DNA from: Cycas panzhihuaensis
Taxonomy: Eukaryota; Cycadophyta
Assembly (NCBI GenBank): GCA_023213395.1
Contig: CM041465.1
Span: forward strand, 164,431,741-164,495,740
Direction: 5' to 3'
Length of the DNA stretch: 64,000 nucleotides
The notes below the pieces were generated by a model. The model had not been told where the DNA came from. It searched no databases and saw only the letters and a list, made by a program, of their open reading frames with translations. Each line of letters begins with the position of its first letter. The stretch's first letter is position 1. Positions 54,850-64,000 of this stretch are shown here, in pieces. Position numbers and translations under genes: made by a program.

Positions 54850-55616
54850 TGCATTCTGGTTATATGTGTCCAACCTTGCCACAATAATAACAAATGACAG
54901 ATTTTGGTTTTGCACCATTAAGATTCAAGTTGCCACACTTATTTTGGAAATTTTGCTTGAGAGCCATGGGTTGTTTACCCTTGTGCTCTGCAGTGAAAGC
55001 ACTTGAAGATCCTCCATTTTGATGAGAATAAATTTCCTCCTCTTATAACAAAAGTCCTTCTAACTCATTAGAAGTCATGGTTGATAATGTACCTGTGCGA
55101 GAAATGGAAGAGATGAAGCCATTGTATTCCCTTAGAAGAGCACGAATGGTTGTTGTCATCATGTTTTCATCTGATGTTAGTTTGCCAAGTGCAATCAATT
55201 GATTGTCGATTGTTTTTACATTGGACAAAAATGGTGCCATGGGCTCAACAAAATGCAAGCTAAACAATTTAGCTTTTAGCATTACAATGCAAGCATCATC
55301 TCGCATTTCATACAAAGATAAAATTATATCTTAAGCTTCTTTTGAAGTAGTGGCTAAATCAATATTTTGATCAACATTATTATGTATAGTTATATGAAGA
55401 AACGCCAATGCAATTTCATCTTTGGCTTCCCAAGTAACAAGTGCAATAAGATCTGTACGGATTATATTGTTTGCATTTGTTGGATCAATAGTTGGTGCAG
55501 ATTTAATAATTCTTCCTCATACATATCCCCACAATTCATTCATAATCAACAAGTTTTTAGCTTTCTTTTTCCAATCTACAAAATTTTCTAACCCATTAAG
55601 TTTAATGGTGCTAGCA
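54850..55616 (-). pseudogene. gag: C9 gag, main part
   Basis: TIKLNGLENFVDWKKKAKNL, NELWGYV, TWEAKDEIALAFLHITIHNN, EMRDDACIVMLKAKLFSLHF, VEPMAPFLSNVKTIDNQLIA and TGTLSTMTSNELEGLLL; a knuckle-like CYYCGKVGHITRM near 54890-54850 has lost its last Cys. TAA/TAG stops interrupt the frame. The first eight codons lie across G8 at 61763-61782. Confidence 0.85.
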
Positions 55617-56701
55617 TGTAGCGAGTCATTTACTCAATTGGACAGAAAATAGAACAGAATAGGGCGAATTCACAAAAAATAGAACAAAATAGAGAAATGT
55701 CCACAAATACTAAAAGGCGAACACCTTTTGATCCAAAAACTATATCTCCAAATATAAATCAAATACAAAATACGATGCCAAAATGTATGAAAGACAAATA
55801 GAGTTCCAACAGAGTACCTATACTACCTGCAACAATCACAAAACCCTTCGAGGCAGGGATCCTCCCAGAATTTTCAGTCCTAAGACCAAAAATCTGCACT
55901 TGCCTTAAGGTCGAAAATAAGGAGGAAAAAGCTTCACAACTAGATGATTTGGAATGACCTCAAAGTCCCTATATATAGGTGCACAAACTGGGACATAATG
56001 AAGTCGGCCATGTTAAACCTCATGGTTTACCTTATGTTTATAATGTTAAGCTAATGTACTTTCTATTTTTGTATTATGTGTACACTTTAATGCTCATGTG
56101 CACTTTTGTACTTTAGGTGTGACTTTATCACTTAAGTGATAAAGTACACACCCACTTTATGACTAGTGACTCAATGTTGTCACTTATGTAACTTGAGGGT
56201 CAAATGACCCCATTGCACTTTTGCTCACACAAAGAGCCTCCAAAGGGACACATGTCAATCATCCAAGGCATGTATCTTGGATGTTTGACACTTGTCAAAC
56301 ATCCAAGGCCTTAGGTCTCTCATCTCATTCTATATAATGAGACCTATTCCTCATTGTTGCTCATTCAAGAGTTGGAGCTCATTGTCATTCTATCAGTTTG
56401 CTAATCAAGCTGAAGGCATTCTTTGGTTGTTGGACTAATTCCAACACCTCATCTTGGGTATTGTGTTCTTGCTCCAAATTCTCCTTGAGTCTTTTGAATT
56501 CCTTTGAATTCTTTCTAGTTCTTTGTTACATTTGCTTAATGCATTTATGGTATTGTGCTTTCATTAAAGATTTTGGGACTAATGTGGCTTAATGCCCATT
56601 CTAACAGGCCAGAGCAGGGAGGAATGCGCCCAACATAACCATAAGAGGTCGGCCACAGCTAATACATAGAAGTCGGCCAGATTCTAAAAGAGGTCGCTTC
56701 A
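55617..56701 (-). repeat. G8 3' LTR, carrying a solo copia LTR
   Basis: TGTAGCGAGTC to GTCGCTTCA, matching about 61251-61757. It contains 56011-56606 as an insert. Without the insert and one duplication it is about 484 bp. Confidence 0.92.
56011..56606 (+). repeat. Solo copia LTR of the C5 family, second copy
   Basis: TGTTAAACCTCATGG to CCCATTCTAACA; target duplication GGCCA at 56006-56010 and 56607-56611, with the empty site agtcGGCCAgagcagg in the other G8 LTR near 61660. The palindrome is at 56125-56142 and the single hairpin at 56276-56307. TATA-like tatataatgag near 56331. Confidence 0.95.
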
Positions 56702-56720
56702 AGTCCCCCCCCCCCCCGCC
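56702..56720 (-). other. G8 polypurine tract (G run)
   Basis: A run of 13 C on the + strand (13 G on the element strand) sits three bases from the LTR end. It is unusually long for a polypurine tract and probably expanded by slippage. Confidence 0.75.
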
Positions 56721-56740
56721 CTTGATATTGTGCTTTGCCC

Positions 56741-57860
56741 TCAAAGCACTGGTAGGTTCAAAAATTGCCTTAACCATTCGTAGTTTTCCCAAGTGGCGTC
56801 TTCAATATCTAGGTTCTTCCATTTGATTAGGTGCTCTTTGATTTGTCTGGACCTGAGAGATCGGGTGCGGGATTGTAAGATTCCTTCGAGTTCCAGCGTC
56901 ATCTTTCCTTCCTTGTTGAGCTCTGGCATGTTGGATTGAGAAACAATCTTTTTCCCAATTTTCTTCTTTAGACAGGATACATGGAAAATGTTGGGAATCT
57001 TTGTGTTTTCTGGGAGTTTTAACTGGTAGGCAACTTCAACTATTTTGGAAGTGATTTTGTAAGGACCAAAGTATCTGGGTGCTAGCTTTTGATTGCTTCT
57101 TTTTTGTAAGGACATCTATTTGTATAGTTGAAGATGTAAGAAGACCCAATCTCTCGCTTCAAATTGTCGTTTAGAGCACTTTAGATTGGCCTACTGTTTC
57201 ATCCTATTTTGTGCAATTGCTAGGGTATCCTTCAATTTGTTGATGGCTTCCTCCATTTGCTTCTGATGTTCTTCTACTGCCTGGACCCATGAAGGTCTAT
57301 TCCAGGTTAATACTGGTGGTGGCATGTAGCCATACAAAGCTTGGAAAGGTGTTATTTTTGTTGAAGAATGATATGTGGTGTTGTACCACCATGCTGTTAA
57401 TGTAACCATTGATGCCATTGTTTTTGTTTGTTTGAGCATAAGTTCCTCAGGTATCGTTCTAAGCATTTGTTGACAATCTCTATTTGCCCATTCGTCTGAG
57501 GGTGGTGCGCTGTATTCATCTTGAGTTTTGTACCTGCAATTTTGAATAGATCCTGCCAAAATTTACTAGTAAATTTTGGGTCACAGTCACTTACTATTGC
57601 TTTAGGAAAACCATGTAACCTATGGATCTCTTTCATGTATAGTTATGCCACATCATTGGCCTTAGTTGTCGATTTCAATCCTTTGAAGTGGCCATATTTG
57701 GTGAGGTGATCTACTATGACTAGAATTGCGTCCTTTCCTTCAGAGCAGAGTAATCCGGTTATAAAATCCATGGATATTTCGTCCTATTTTTGTTCTAGCG
57801 TTGGTAACAGTTGGAGTAACCCCAGTGTTTTTATGCATTCAATCCTATTTCACTGACAGG
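56741..57860 (-). pseudogene. pol: G8 integrase with chromodomain
   Basis: Core: AIVSDCDPKFTSKFWQDLFK (second Asp present; Arg of SDRDPKF now Cys), HHPQTNGQIEIVNKCLERYL (Glu present), QWLHW and TTYHSSTKITPFQALYGYMP. The first Asp region is near 57770. Then RYFGPYKITSKIVEVAYQLK and PNIFHVSCLKK, and a C-terminal chromodomain: LEGILQSRTRSLRSRQIKEH, LIKWKNLDIEDATWENYEWL. Chromodomains direct integration to marked chromatin. Stops near 57190 and 57420 and a frame change at 57560 break the gene. Confidence 0.92.
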
Positions 57861-57872
57861 TATCACATTCTG

Positions 57873-58430
57873 TCACGAACTTCTAAACGTCTGTTGTAAT
57901 CCTTTCCAGTAAAACAAAGATCTTATCTTCCTGAATGTCTTTTCAATCCCTATGTGACCTGCTATTCGTGTGGAATGGCCTTCTTGTAATATTATCTCCT
58001 TTAGCCCTGATCTTCTAGGAATGCAGATCTTTCCTTTCCTAAGTATTACTCCCTGTTGTATTTCATACCAGCCAGTTTTATCCTCCCTTGCTTTGTCAAT
58101 CAATTGTTTGCACTTCGGATTGTTATCATATTCCTTCCTTAATGTCTCATGCCAGACTGGGGTAGCCACTGATATTATATATAGTGTTGGTTGCTCGTGA
58201 ATTTCTTCTAGAATTCTTGAGAGGGCGTCTGCTATGACATTGTCTTTGCGCTTTTTGTACACGATGGAGAAATCGAATGTTTATAGTTTGCTCATCCACT
58301 TCTGTTGTTTGTCTGACTGTGTCTTCTAATTTAAGAAGTACTTAAGACTATCGTGGTCCATTCGTACCTCGAAAGAGCTCCCTAGTAAATATTGTCTCCA
58401 TTGGTTGATCGCGTGCATTATTGCTAGCAT
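57873..58430 (-). pseudogene. pol: G8 RNase H end and integrase zinc module
   Basis: NVIADALSRILEEIHEQPTL closes RNase H, followed by a tether and HSTRIAGHIGIEKTFRKIRS, LFYWKGL, the His part of the integrase zinc module. A stop follows at 57873. Confidence 0.85.
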
Positions 58431-58437
58431 CTCCTTA

Positions 58438-59600
58438 TTATAGATGGGCTTTCACCTTTTCTCTGTTATTTAATTTCCTGTTTTCGTACGTTATTGGTCT
58501 TTCGTCTTGTAATAGGACGGCTCCTATGCCAAACCCTAAAGCATCGCATTCCAAGATGAATGGTTTTGAGAAGTCTGGGACTGCTAAAACAAGGGCTCTT
58601 ACCATTGCGCTTTTTAGTTCTTCAAAGGCATTGTTGGCCGTTTCGTTCCATGTGAAGGCATCCTTTTCTGTCAGATCCGTAAGCGAAGCTACTATGTTAG
58701 CATAGCCTCTTATGAATTTCCTGAGATATCTTGCAGCTCCTAAGAAGCTGCGAACTCCCATGACATTCTTTGGTGCTGGCTACTCTACTATCACTTGGAC
58801 CTTCTTGGGGTCAACCTTGATTCTGTTTGGAGTAATTATGTGACCAAGGTATTCGAGTTCCTGTTGGCCAAAGGAGAATTTTTTCTTGTTTGCAAAGAAT
58901 AAACCTTTTGCTAAAATTTCTAAGACTAATCTCAGGTGCTCCAAATGTTCTCTCCATGTTTTGTTGTAAATGAGGATATGATCGAAAAAGATTAGCATGA
59001 ATTTCCTCAAAAATTCCTTGAATGTGGAATTCATGGTGGCCTGGAACGTTGTTGGAGCGTTGGTTAGACCAAATGGCACCACTTTGAATTTGAATAGTCC
59101 CTCATGAGTTCTGAACGCTGTCTTGTGGACGTCCTCCTCTTTTATCTAAATTTGATGGTATCCTGATCGGAGGTCTATCTTGGAGAAGTATTTTTCTCCA
59201 TGTATTTTGTCTAGTAGGTCATCGATCCTGGGGATAGGGTATCTCATTTTTATAGTCAACTTGTTTAGTCCCCTATAATCTACGCACATCCTAATTGTGC
59301 CGTCTTTCTTAGGGCTGACTACCATTGCGGATGCGAATGGGCTTATGCTACTCTGAATATCGCCGTGTGCGAGTAATTCTTTGGTTATGTTCTCGATCTC
59401 TTTTCTCATGTGGTATGGATGCCTGTACGGCCATCTGTTTACTGGCACTACTCTTGGGATTAAATCAATCGCGTGCTGAATTTCTCTTGCTGGAGGTAAT
59501 CCTTTCGGTTCTTCGAATACTTGCTTATATTCATCCAAGATGTATTGTATTTCTGTTGGAATTTCTTGGATTTCTATCTTGTGGCACGACACTATGTATG
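58438..59600 (-). pseudogene. pol: G8 reverse transcriptase and start of RNase H
   Basis: [54 protein letters not shown] (motif A), VPFGLTNAPTTFQATMNSTF and MLIFFDHILIYNKTW. The active site is FFDH where FFDD is expected (second Asp to His), so it is catalytically dead. Thumb and RNase H: MGVRSFLGAARYLRKFIRGY and FILECDALGFGIGAVLLQDE. Stops near 59085-59145 and 58765. Confidence 0.92.
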
Positions 59601-60020
59601 TGAGTGCTTTCCTTCGCATGATTTTCTCCATTATGTGAGATGACACTAATTGTGTTGGTGGATTTTTAGGTCCACATAGTATATATTTGGTGTCGTTTAT
59701 TCGGAAGCACATGACTCTTGTCATGTAGTTGGTGACTATATTTCCTAAGGTCTGCAACCACTGTACCCCTAGGACTATATCAATGCCTTCTATTTGCATC
59801 GCAAACATATTGGAGTTCAATAGGTATTCACCAATTTTCAGGTTGATGTTTCTGCAGAATCCTCCGCACGGGGTTGTCTTTCTGTTAGCAATTGAAACCT
59901 GAAAGGTTTTTAATGGTTCCACCTTGATTCCTAACTTTGGGCTATTGGTCTATTGATAAAATTGTGCATGCTCCCACTATCCACCAATACTGCTATTGGG
60001 GCTCCTTTCAGCATCCCTTC
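59600..60020 (-). pseudogene. pol: G8 protease
   Basis: [20 protein letters not shown] (DSG loop), then [40 protein letters not shown] and NYMTRVMCF, the ends of a retropepsin-like domain. Stop at about 59931 within the domain. Confidence 0.88.
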
Positions 60021-61129
60021 AAATCGTAGTGTTTGAGGTGCCGTACTTTGACCTGTTATGGTCCGCAGAGATATTTGAACATTTTCTGTATCGATTTCTA
60101 GTAGTTCATCTAATTCAACTTTGGCTTGTTCATTGTTATCTTCTTGATCTAGGATTGTATCTTCTTCTATTTGTTCAGGTATCTCCAGTTCTTCATTATG
60201 TAGCATAAATACCTTCTTTCCCGGGCATTGGTGCTCTCGGTTCCATTTCCCTCTGCATTTGAAACATGTACCTTTCTGTATGTGTTCTTGTCGGGTGGAA
60301 TTTTTTGTTGTATTCTTGATTGCGAGCAGAGCATCTGATTTAACTCCTAACCTATGCCAATTCGTGTTAGATGGTGGAGCAAAATCTATTCTACGCACAA
60401 AGGTAGACCTGGTTTCTTTAAGTTCAGCTTCAACACATCTAGCGTGGTTTATGATCTCTTCTAATGCTCTGTGTTGCTACGCTAATACTCGGAATCTAAT
60501 GGGGGCCTTAAGACCACTTATATATGTCTCCCTGAGACATTCTTGGGGAATGTTTGATGTAACCATACATTGTAATATTTGAAATTGTTCTGTATATTCA
60601 TGAATTGGTCCTGTCTGTTGTAGTCTTGTCAATTGTGCGAAGTAATTCATGGACCAAGAGTCTTCATATTGATTGATGATGGCTATTCAAAAATTTCTCC
60701 ATTCCTCTTGTTGAGGTCCTTGCATCTTTTTCCACCAGTAATACCAATTCAAGGCTCGTCCATAGAGATGTAAGGAGGCAATGGGCACCATATCTATGCT
60801 TGGTGTCTTGTTTACTGCAAAATATGTTTCCATTTGAAGTAGCCATGCTCTTATGTCCCGTGTTTTCTTTGGATCGAATTTTTCTAATGCGATCTTCGTG
60901 TTTGTTGGTCCTCTTTCATTTACATTTCTTCACTGAAAAACAATCCTTCCTTGAACCTACCTTCTAGTTTCCCTTGATCTGTCTCTTGATCTGAATCCTG
61001 TTCTATTTTTGGTTGAGCTATCTCTTGTTTGTCCAATCTTCCGTTTAGGTTCCTAATTTGTTGTAAAAGTTCCTCCATGACTACTATCAAGGTTTCTACT
61101 ACTTGTTCTTCTGAATTGTGGGACCTCAT
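60020..61129 (-). pseudogene. gag: G8 gag
   Basis: The likely start is Met at 61129 (MRSHNSEEQVVETLIVVMEE), a coiled N-terminus. The capsid region (about 60900-60430) is broken, but LNWYYWWKKMQGPQQEE-like and YFAQLTRLQQTG-like text is readable. The knuckle, CFKCRGKWNREHQC (60270-60225), is of the chromovirus type with Lys-Trp before the His. An acidic tail EQIEEDTILDQEDNNEQAKV leads to protease. Confidence 0.85.
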
Positions 61130-61235
61130 TTGTGCGCTGATTCTTCTGGATTTTAATTCTGTCTTGGTCCTTTATGAATTGCTAGGGTGGGTCAAAATTT
61201 CCTTCCCCTGGTGAAAAAAATTCCCACTTTGGAAC

Positions 61236-61248
61236 GAAGCTCTGATAC
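61236..61248 (-). other. G8 primer binding site (initiator Met tRNA)
   Basis: The - strand reads TGGTATCAGAGCT two bases after the LTR end. Confidence 0.85.
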
Positions 61249-61250
61249 CA

Positions 61251-61757
61251 CTTATAGTGAGTCTTTTACCCAATTGGACATAAAATAGAACAAAATAGGG
61301 TGAATTCACGGAAAACATAACAAAATAGAGAAATGTTCACAAATACTAAAACCAAATAGAGCGAATTCACACATAGCGAACACCTTTTGATCCAAAAATT
61401 ATATCTCCAAATATAAATCAAATACAAAATACGATGCCAAAATATACGGAATATAAAGAGTTCCAATAGAGTACCTGTATTGCCTGCAACAATCACAAAA
61501 CCCTTTGAGGTGGGGATCCTCCCAGAATTTGTAGCCTTAAGGTTGAAAATCTGCACTTGCCTTAAGGCCGAAAATAAGGAGGAAAAATATTCACAACTGG
61601 ATGATTTGGAATGACCTCAAAGTCCCTATATATAGGCGCACAAACTGGGACATAATGAAGTCGGCCAGAGCAGGGAGGAATGCACCCAACATAACCATAA
61701 GAAGTCGGCCACAGCTAGTACATAGAAGTCGACTAGATTTTGAAAGAGGTCGCTTCA
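61251..61757 (-). repeat. G8 5' LTR
   Basis: TATAGTGAGTC to GTCGCTTCA; the first TG has become TA. tatataggcgcac near 61628 may be the promoter region in reverse. The empty site for the solo LTR is preserved. Confidence 0.9.
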
Positions 61758-61762
61758 TAGCA

Positions 61763-63225
61763 CTAAGTATGGATGCAACCATGTTTTGTTAAAACAAAGT
61801 TAAGACTTGTAGTTAAAAATTGATCTTGGAACTATCGAGTTACACCGCTTAAGTTCCATTTGCAAGTACAATAACAACTTTGATCTATATATGAGATCCA
61901 ATAGCTAAAAATTGTGAAAAATGTGGAGGGTTTTGCTCTCAACTGGTCCATCCCTAAGCTATATATGACATCTAATAATTGACGAAAAATCAATTTTAGT
62001 GCAATGAGGTAAGGTGGATCTACGTGGCATACTGTGCTTTCCTTAGAGTTCATAACTATCATAATACCCTTTGCGAATCTCCCAACAAGTAGTCTTGGTT
62101 GTCGTGCACTAGGCGAATGGTTGGTTCGTTCCTTAAGGACTACACCAAGCTTAAAACAATGAGGCAAGATTATTAACCTTTTTTGAGCCTCCTTAAGATT
62201 TTTCTTTTTTCTAATTTTAATGCTTATGCAATGAAAAAGTGGGTTGCAATGATGTTTGAAATTTGTCCAAGATGTTTAATATCTTGAAATGATGAACAAT
62301 ATTATTGATTTGTCACAAAATAAAATTGCTTGAGATGTAGTGCTTAAGTAATTCCTTAGAAAGAAAAAATAAATTTTTAAAGGCACTAAAAGCTTTTGCA
62401 ATGCCAATAAACAAAAAGGACAGTTTAGGATCAAAATTATCCTAGCATACACTAAAAAATTTATTTTTTATTGATGCTTTTCTGCCTTTTGGACCTTTTT
62501 GAAGACTCATAACACCACATAGAGGGCCTAGTAATGAGTACAATGATTAAATTTTAGATTTTGAAGCAAAAAGGTCATTAAAAATTGGTGTGTTAGACAC
62601 CAACAACAAATGTAATTTTTTTATGCGTGTGCCTATGATCAGCTCTCAAACAATGATTTTTTCTTCACTTCAAAAAACAATTAAATAGTGATTAAAATAA
62701 AACGTAGGAAATATACCAAATTTGAAAAATAGAATATACTAGGTATATTCCTCTTTTAATAAGTCAAAGTTCTATTTCTAATGTTGTTTTGAAAATTTTT
62801 CTACGAGGGCATTCGTGCTAGTGACACACGATTGCCAAAGACGAATTTTCAAAGTGATCTGATCGATTTTTTATTGTGGATTGTTACTAGTCATCTTAGC
62901 AAGCCCGCTAGATGATTTAGCAAGGATTGTTAAGTTGCTTTGAAGGTGTAAGATCGTCCACCAAGAAATGATTTAGGATGAGAACTTATGCCAGGAAATC
63001 AACATAGGTCACAGGAGCTACTGGTTGAAAGATAGGTTTAGACAATGAGCAGAAGCCACGAGAAGTATTAGTTGTCACTAGTCTTAGGAGGAGACAATGT
63101 TGAACCAAGATGAGAAAATGATGCACCCAAAGTGATGAAAAAAACAATGAGCAAGGAACAACAGAGAGCCAACAAAGGCAATAATCAACAGTATGCCCAA
63201 CAAGAGGAGGAGAACCCCCAAGCAC
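61763..63225 (-). other. C9 gag start and leader
   Basis: The ATG is at 61782 (MVASILSA, then the G8 junction). From 61783 onwards there is no gene; the stretch about 62010-62190 matches the C5 leader near 31490-31690, confirming that it is copia leader. The remainder is AT-rich. No minisatellite like that of C5 is seen, and no C9 5' LTR or PBS is visible before the next LTR at 63226. Confidence 0.72.
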
Positions 63226-64000
63226 TGTTGACTTATAAATCTGCTCCTATTGTAAATTCTCACTTGTCAAGGGTTTCCACTGTAGTCTAGGGTGTGTGCA
63301 GGTGGTCAACATACATATTCTTTAATTGATCATCCTCATAAGTCCACAATTCACATACATTCCACATGCATTCCATAATAGGTACACATACTTGTTCACG
63401 TAACTCTTTGTATTACATTAGACAATAGTCAAAATACATCAATTGGGGTCCATTCGGTCTTGACTGGTCAATCATACTAAATCAGGAACCGTTGGAACTC
63501 ACTAACTTGACTCTCACATCCATTCCCACAATTGGATGTGCTTAAATACACTATGCATTCCTATTTCAGAACGGTTGCGTTTATAGTCACAACCGTTCCT
63601 TTTCCGAAATGGATGCCTGTTCAACCCTTAACCATGCTTCATTAGGCTCTTAATACATTCTCTAATTTGTACAGCTGTCCATGTCTCATGTGTTCCGTCC
63701 ATCGTTCCTCTACTGGGTCAGAACCATTCCTTCTTCCATTCGGTGCATTCCCACATTCCCCGTGTATTCCTGCGTATAACATGCATTCCTGTAATGGAAT
63801 GGACTGTGTTCTGTGCATTGTTTCATCCATTCCCTGTTTTGAATGCATGTCGAATGGTAGCCCTGCAAAATACCCATTGTTTTGTCTGTTATTTACCATG
63901 CATTCCCTCTAACGGATACATGAGTGTCAATTATAATCGCAACATCTATCTGGGGTCAACAAAAATGGTTGAGCATCTGTGCTCAATTTCAAAAATTTCA
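63226..64000 (-). repeat. LTR of the G1/G2 family, runs off the right edge
   Basis: Starts TGTTGACTTATAAATCTGC as at 8513 and stays alignable to the window end (775 bp of an LTR of about 945 bp). No PBS precedes it, so it is either the left (3') LTR of a further - strand element or a solo LTR. TATA-like TATTTAA on the - strand lies near 63543-63549. Dyads with N6 spacers occur at 63556-63573, 63784-63801 and 63828-63845. Confidence 0.88.

Larger units (their letters stand above)
52739..55616 (-). mobile_element. C9: copia element, left part (3' end lost)
   Basis: Integrase, protease and gag of a copia relative of C5 lie on the - strand. The RT is cut near 52745, where G10 ends. The right side is cut by G8 at 55616 and continues at 61763. 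No 3' LTR is seen. Confidence 0.88.
55617..61757 (-). mobile_element. G8: chromodomain gypsy element inserted in C9 gag
   Basis: LTRs 55617-56701 and about 61251-61757; target duplication TAGCA at 55612-55616 and 61758-61762. Joining the flanks restores a continuous C9 gag start. Gag, protease, RT, RNase H, integrase and chromodomain are on the - strand. The left LTR is enlarged by a solo copia LTR. Chromovirus clade by its PBS, CFKC-type knuckle and chromodomain. Confidence 0.94.

Noticed and set aside
63226-64000. 5' LTR of an element lying to its left
   Set aside because: The bases to the left (gaggagaacccccaagcac) are not a PBS, unlike at 8499-8511, so the LTR must begin a new element or be solo.

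Overview
This window is a solid block of nested plant LTR retrotransposons. I could not identify any host gene, tRNA, rRNA or CRISPR array. The Ty1/copia and Ty3/gypsy domains, tRNA-primed LTR elements, AT-rich background and decay by C-to-T stops (CAA/CAG/CGA to TAA/TAG/TGA, TGG to TAG/TGA) suggest repeat-rich, methylated chromatin of a large-genome land plant. I cannot name the species from sequence alone. Element names used here (C = copia, G = gypsy) are local labels.

Layout, left to right. (1) C1, the 3' end of a + strand copia, sits inside the left LTR of G1. (2) G1 and G2 are two - strand gypsy copies of one family joined through a single shared LTR at 8513-9457 (LTR-internal-LTR-internal-LTR). 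(3) G3, a complete - strand gypsy with initiator-Met PBS (11991-19303, TSD TGGAT), lies in the RT of G2, and its left LTR carries a solo copia LTR (12224-12777, TSD ATTCC). (4) G4, a - strand gypsy (22777-39121, TSD TTATC, two 384-bp LTRs), lies in the right LTR of G2. (5) C5, a complete - strand copia (26564-34147, TSD GCTTT), lies in the integrase of G4 and is the youngest dated insertion (about 5 substitutions between its LTRs). (6) C7, a left-truncated - strand copia, ends at 41710. (7) G6 is a + strand gypsy RT/RNase H fragment. (8) An orphan LTR with PBS (42839-43186) is followed by G10, a + strand gypsy (about 43890-52738). (9) C9 is a - strand copia whose gag is split by G8, a chromodomain gypsy (55617-61757, TSD TAGCA). 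G8 carries another solo copia LTR (56011-56606, TSD GGCCA). (10) A further LTR of the G1/G2 family starts at 63226 and runs off the window.

The gypsy elements form two groups. G1, G2, G4, G6 and G10 have an FLDDW-type RT active site and a DGG or DAG protease; G1 and G4, and more weakly G2, also have a PBS resembling the tRNA-Asp type of the non-chromoviral Tat/Athila branch. G3 and G8 have an initiator-Met PBS, and G8 has a clear chromodomain.

The strongest candidates for something new are: (a) extra gag-like modules between protease and RT in G1, with traces in G2 and G10; (b) a roughly 490-codon extra ORF downstream of integrase in G4, broken only by stops explained by CAA/CAG changes; (c) a highly regular array of 18-bp dyads (CATTCC-N6-GGAATG type) in the LTR of the G1/G2 family, recurring in every copy in the window; (d) a roughly 68-bp minisatellite in the C5 leader; (e) hairpin/palindrome clusters in the C5-type LTR. 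All elements are decayed; the pseudogene entries describe breaks rather than working genes.
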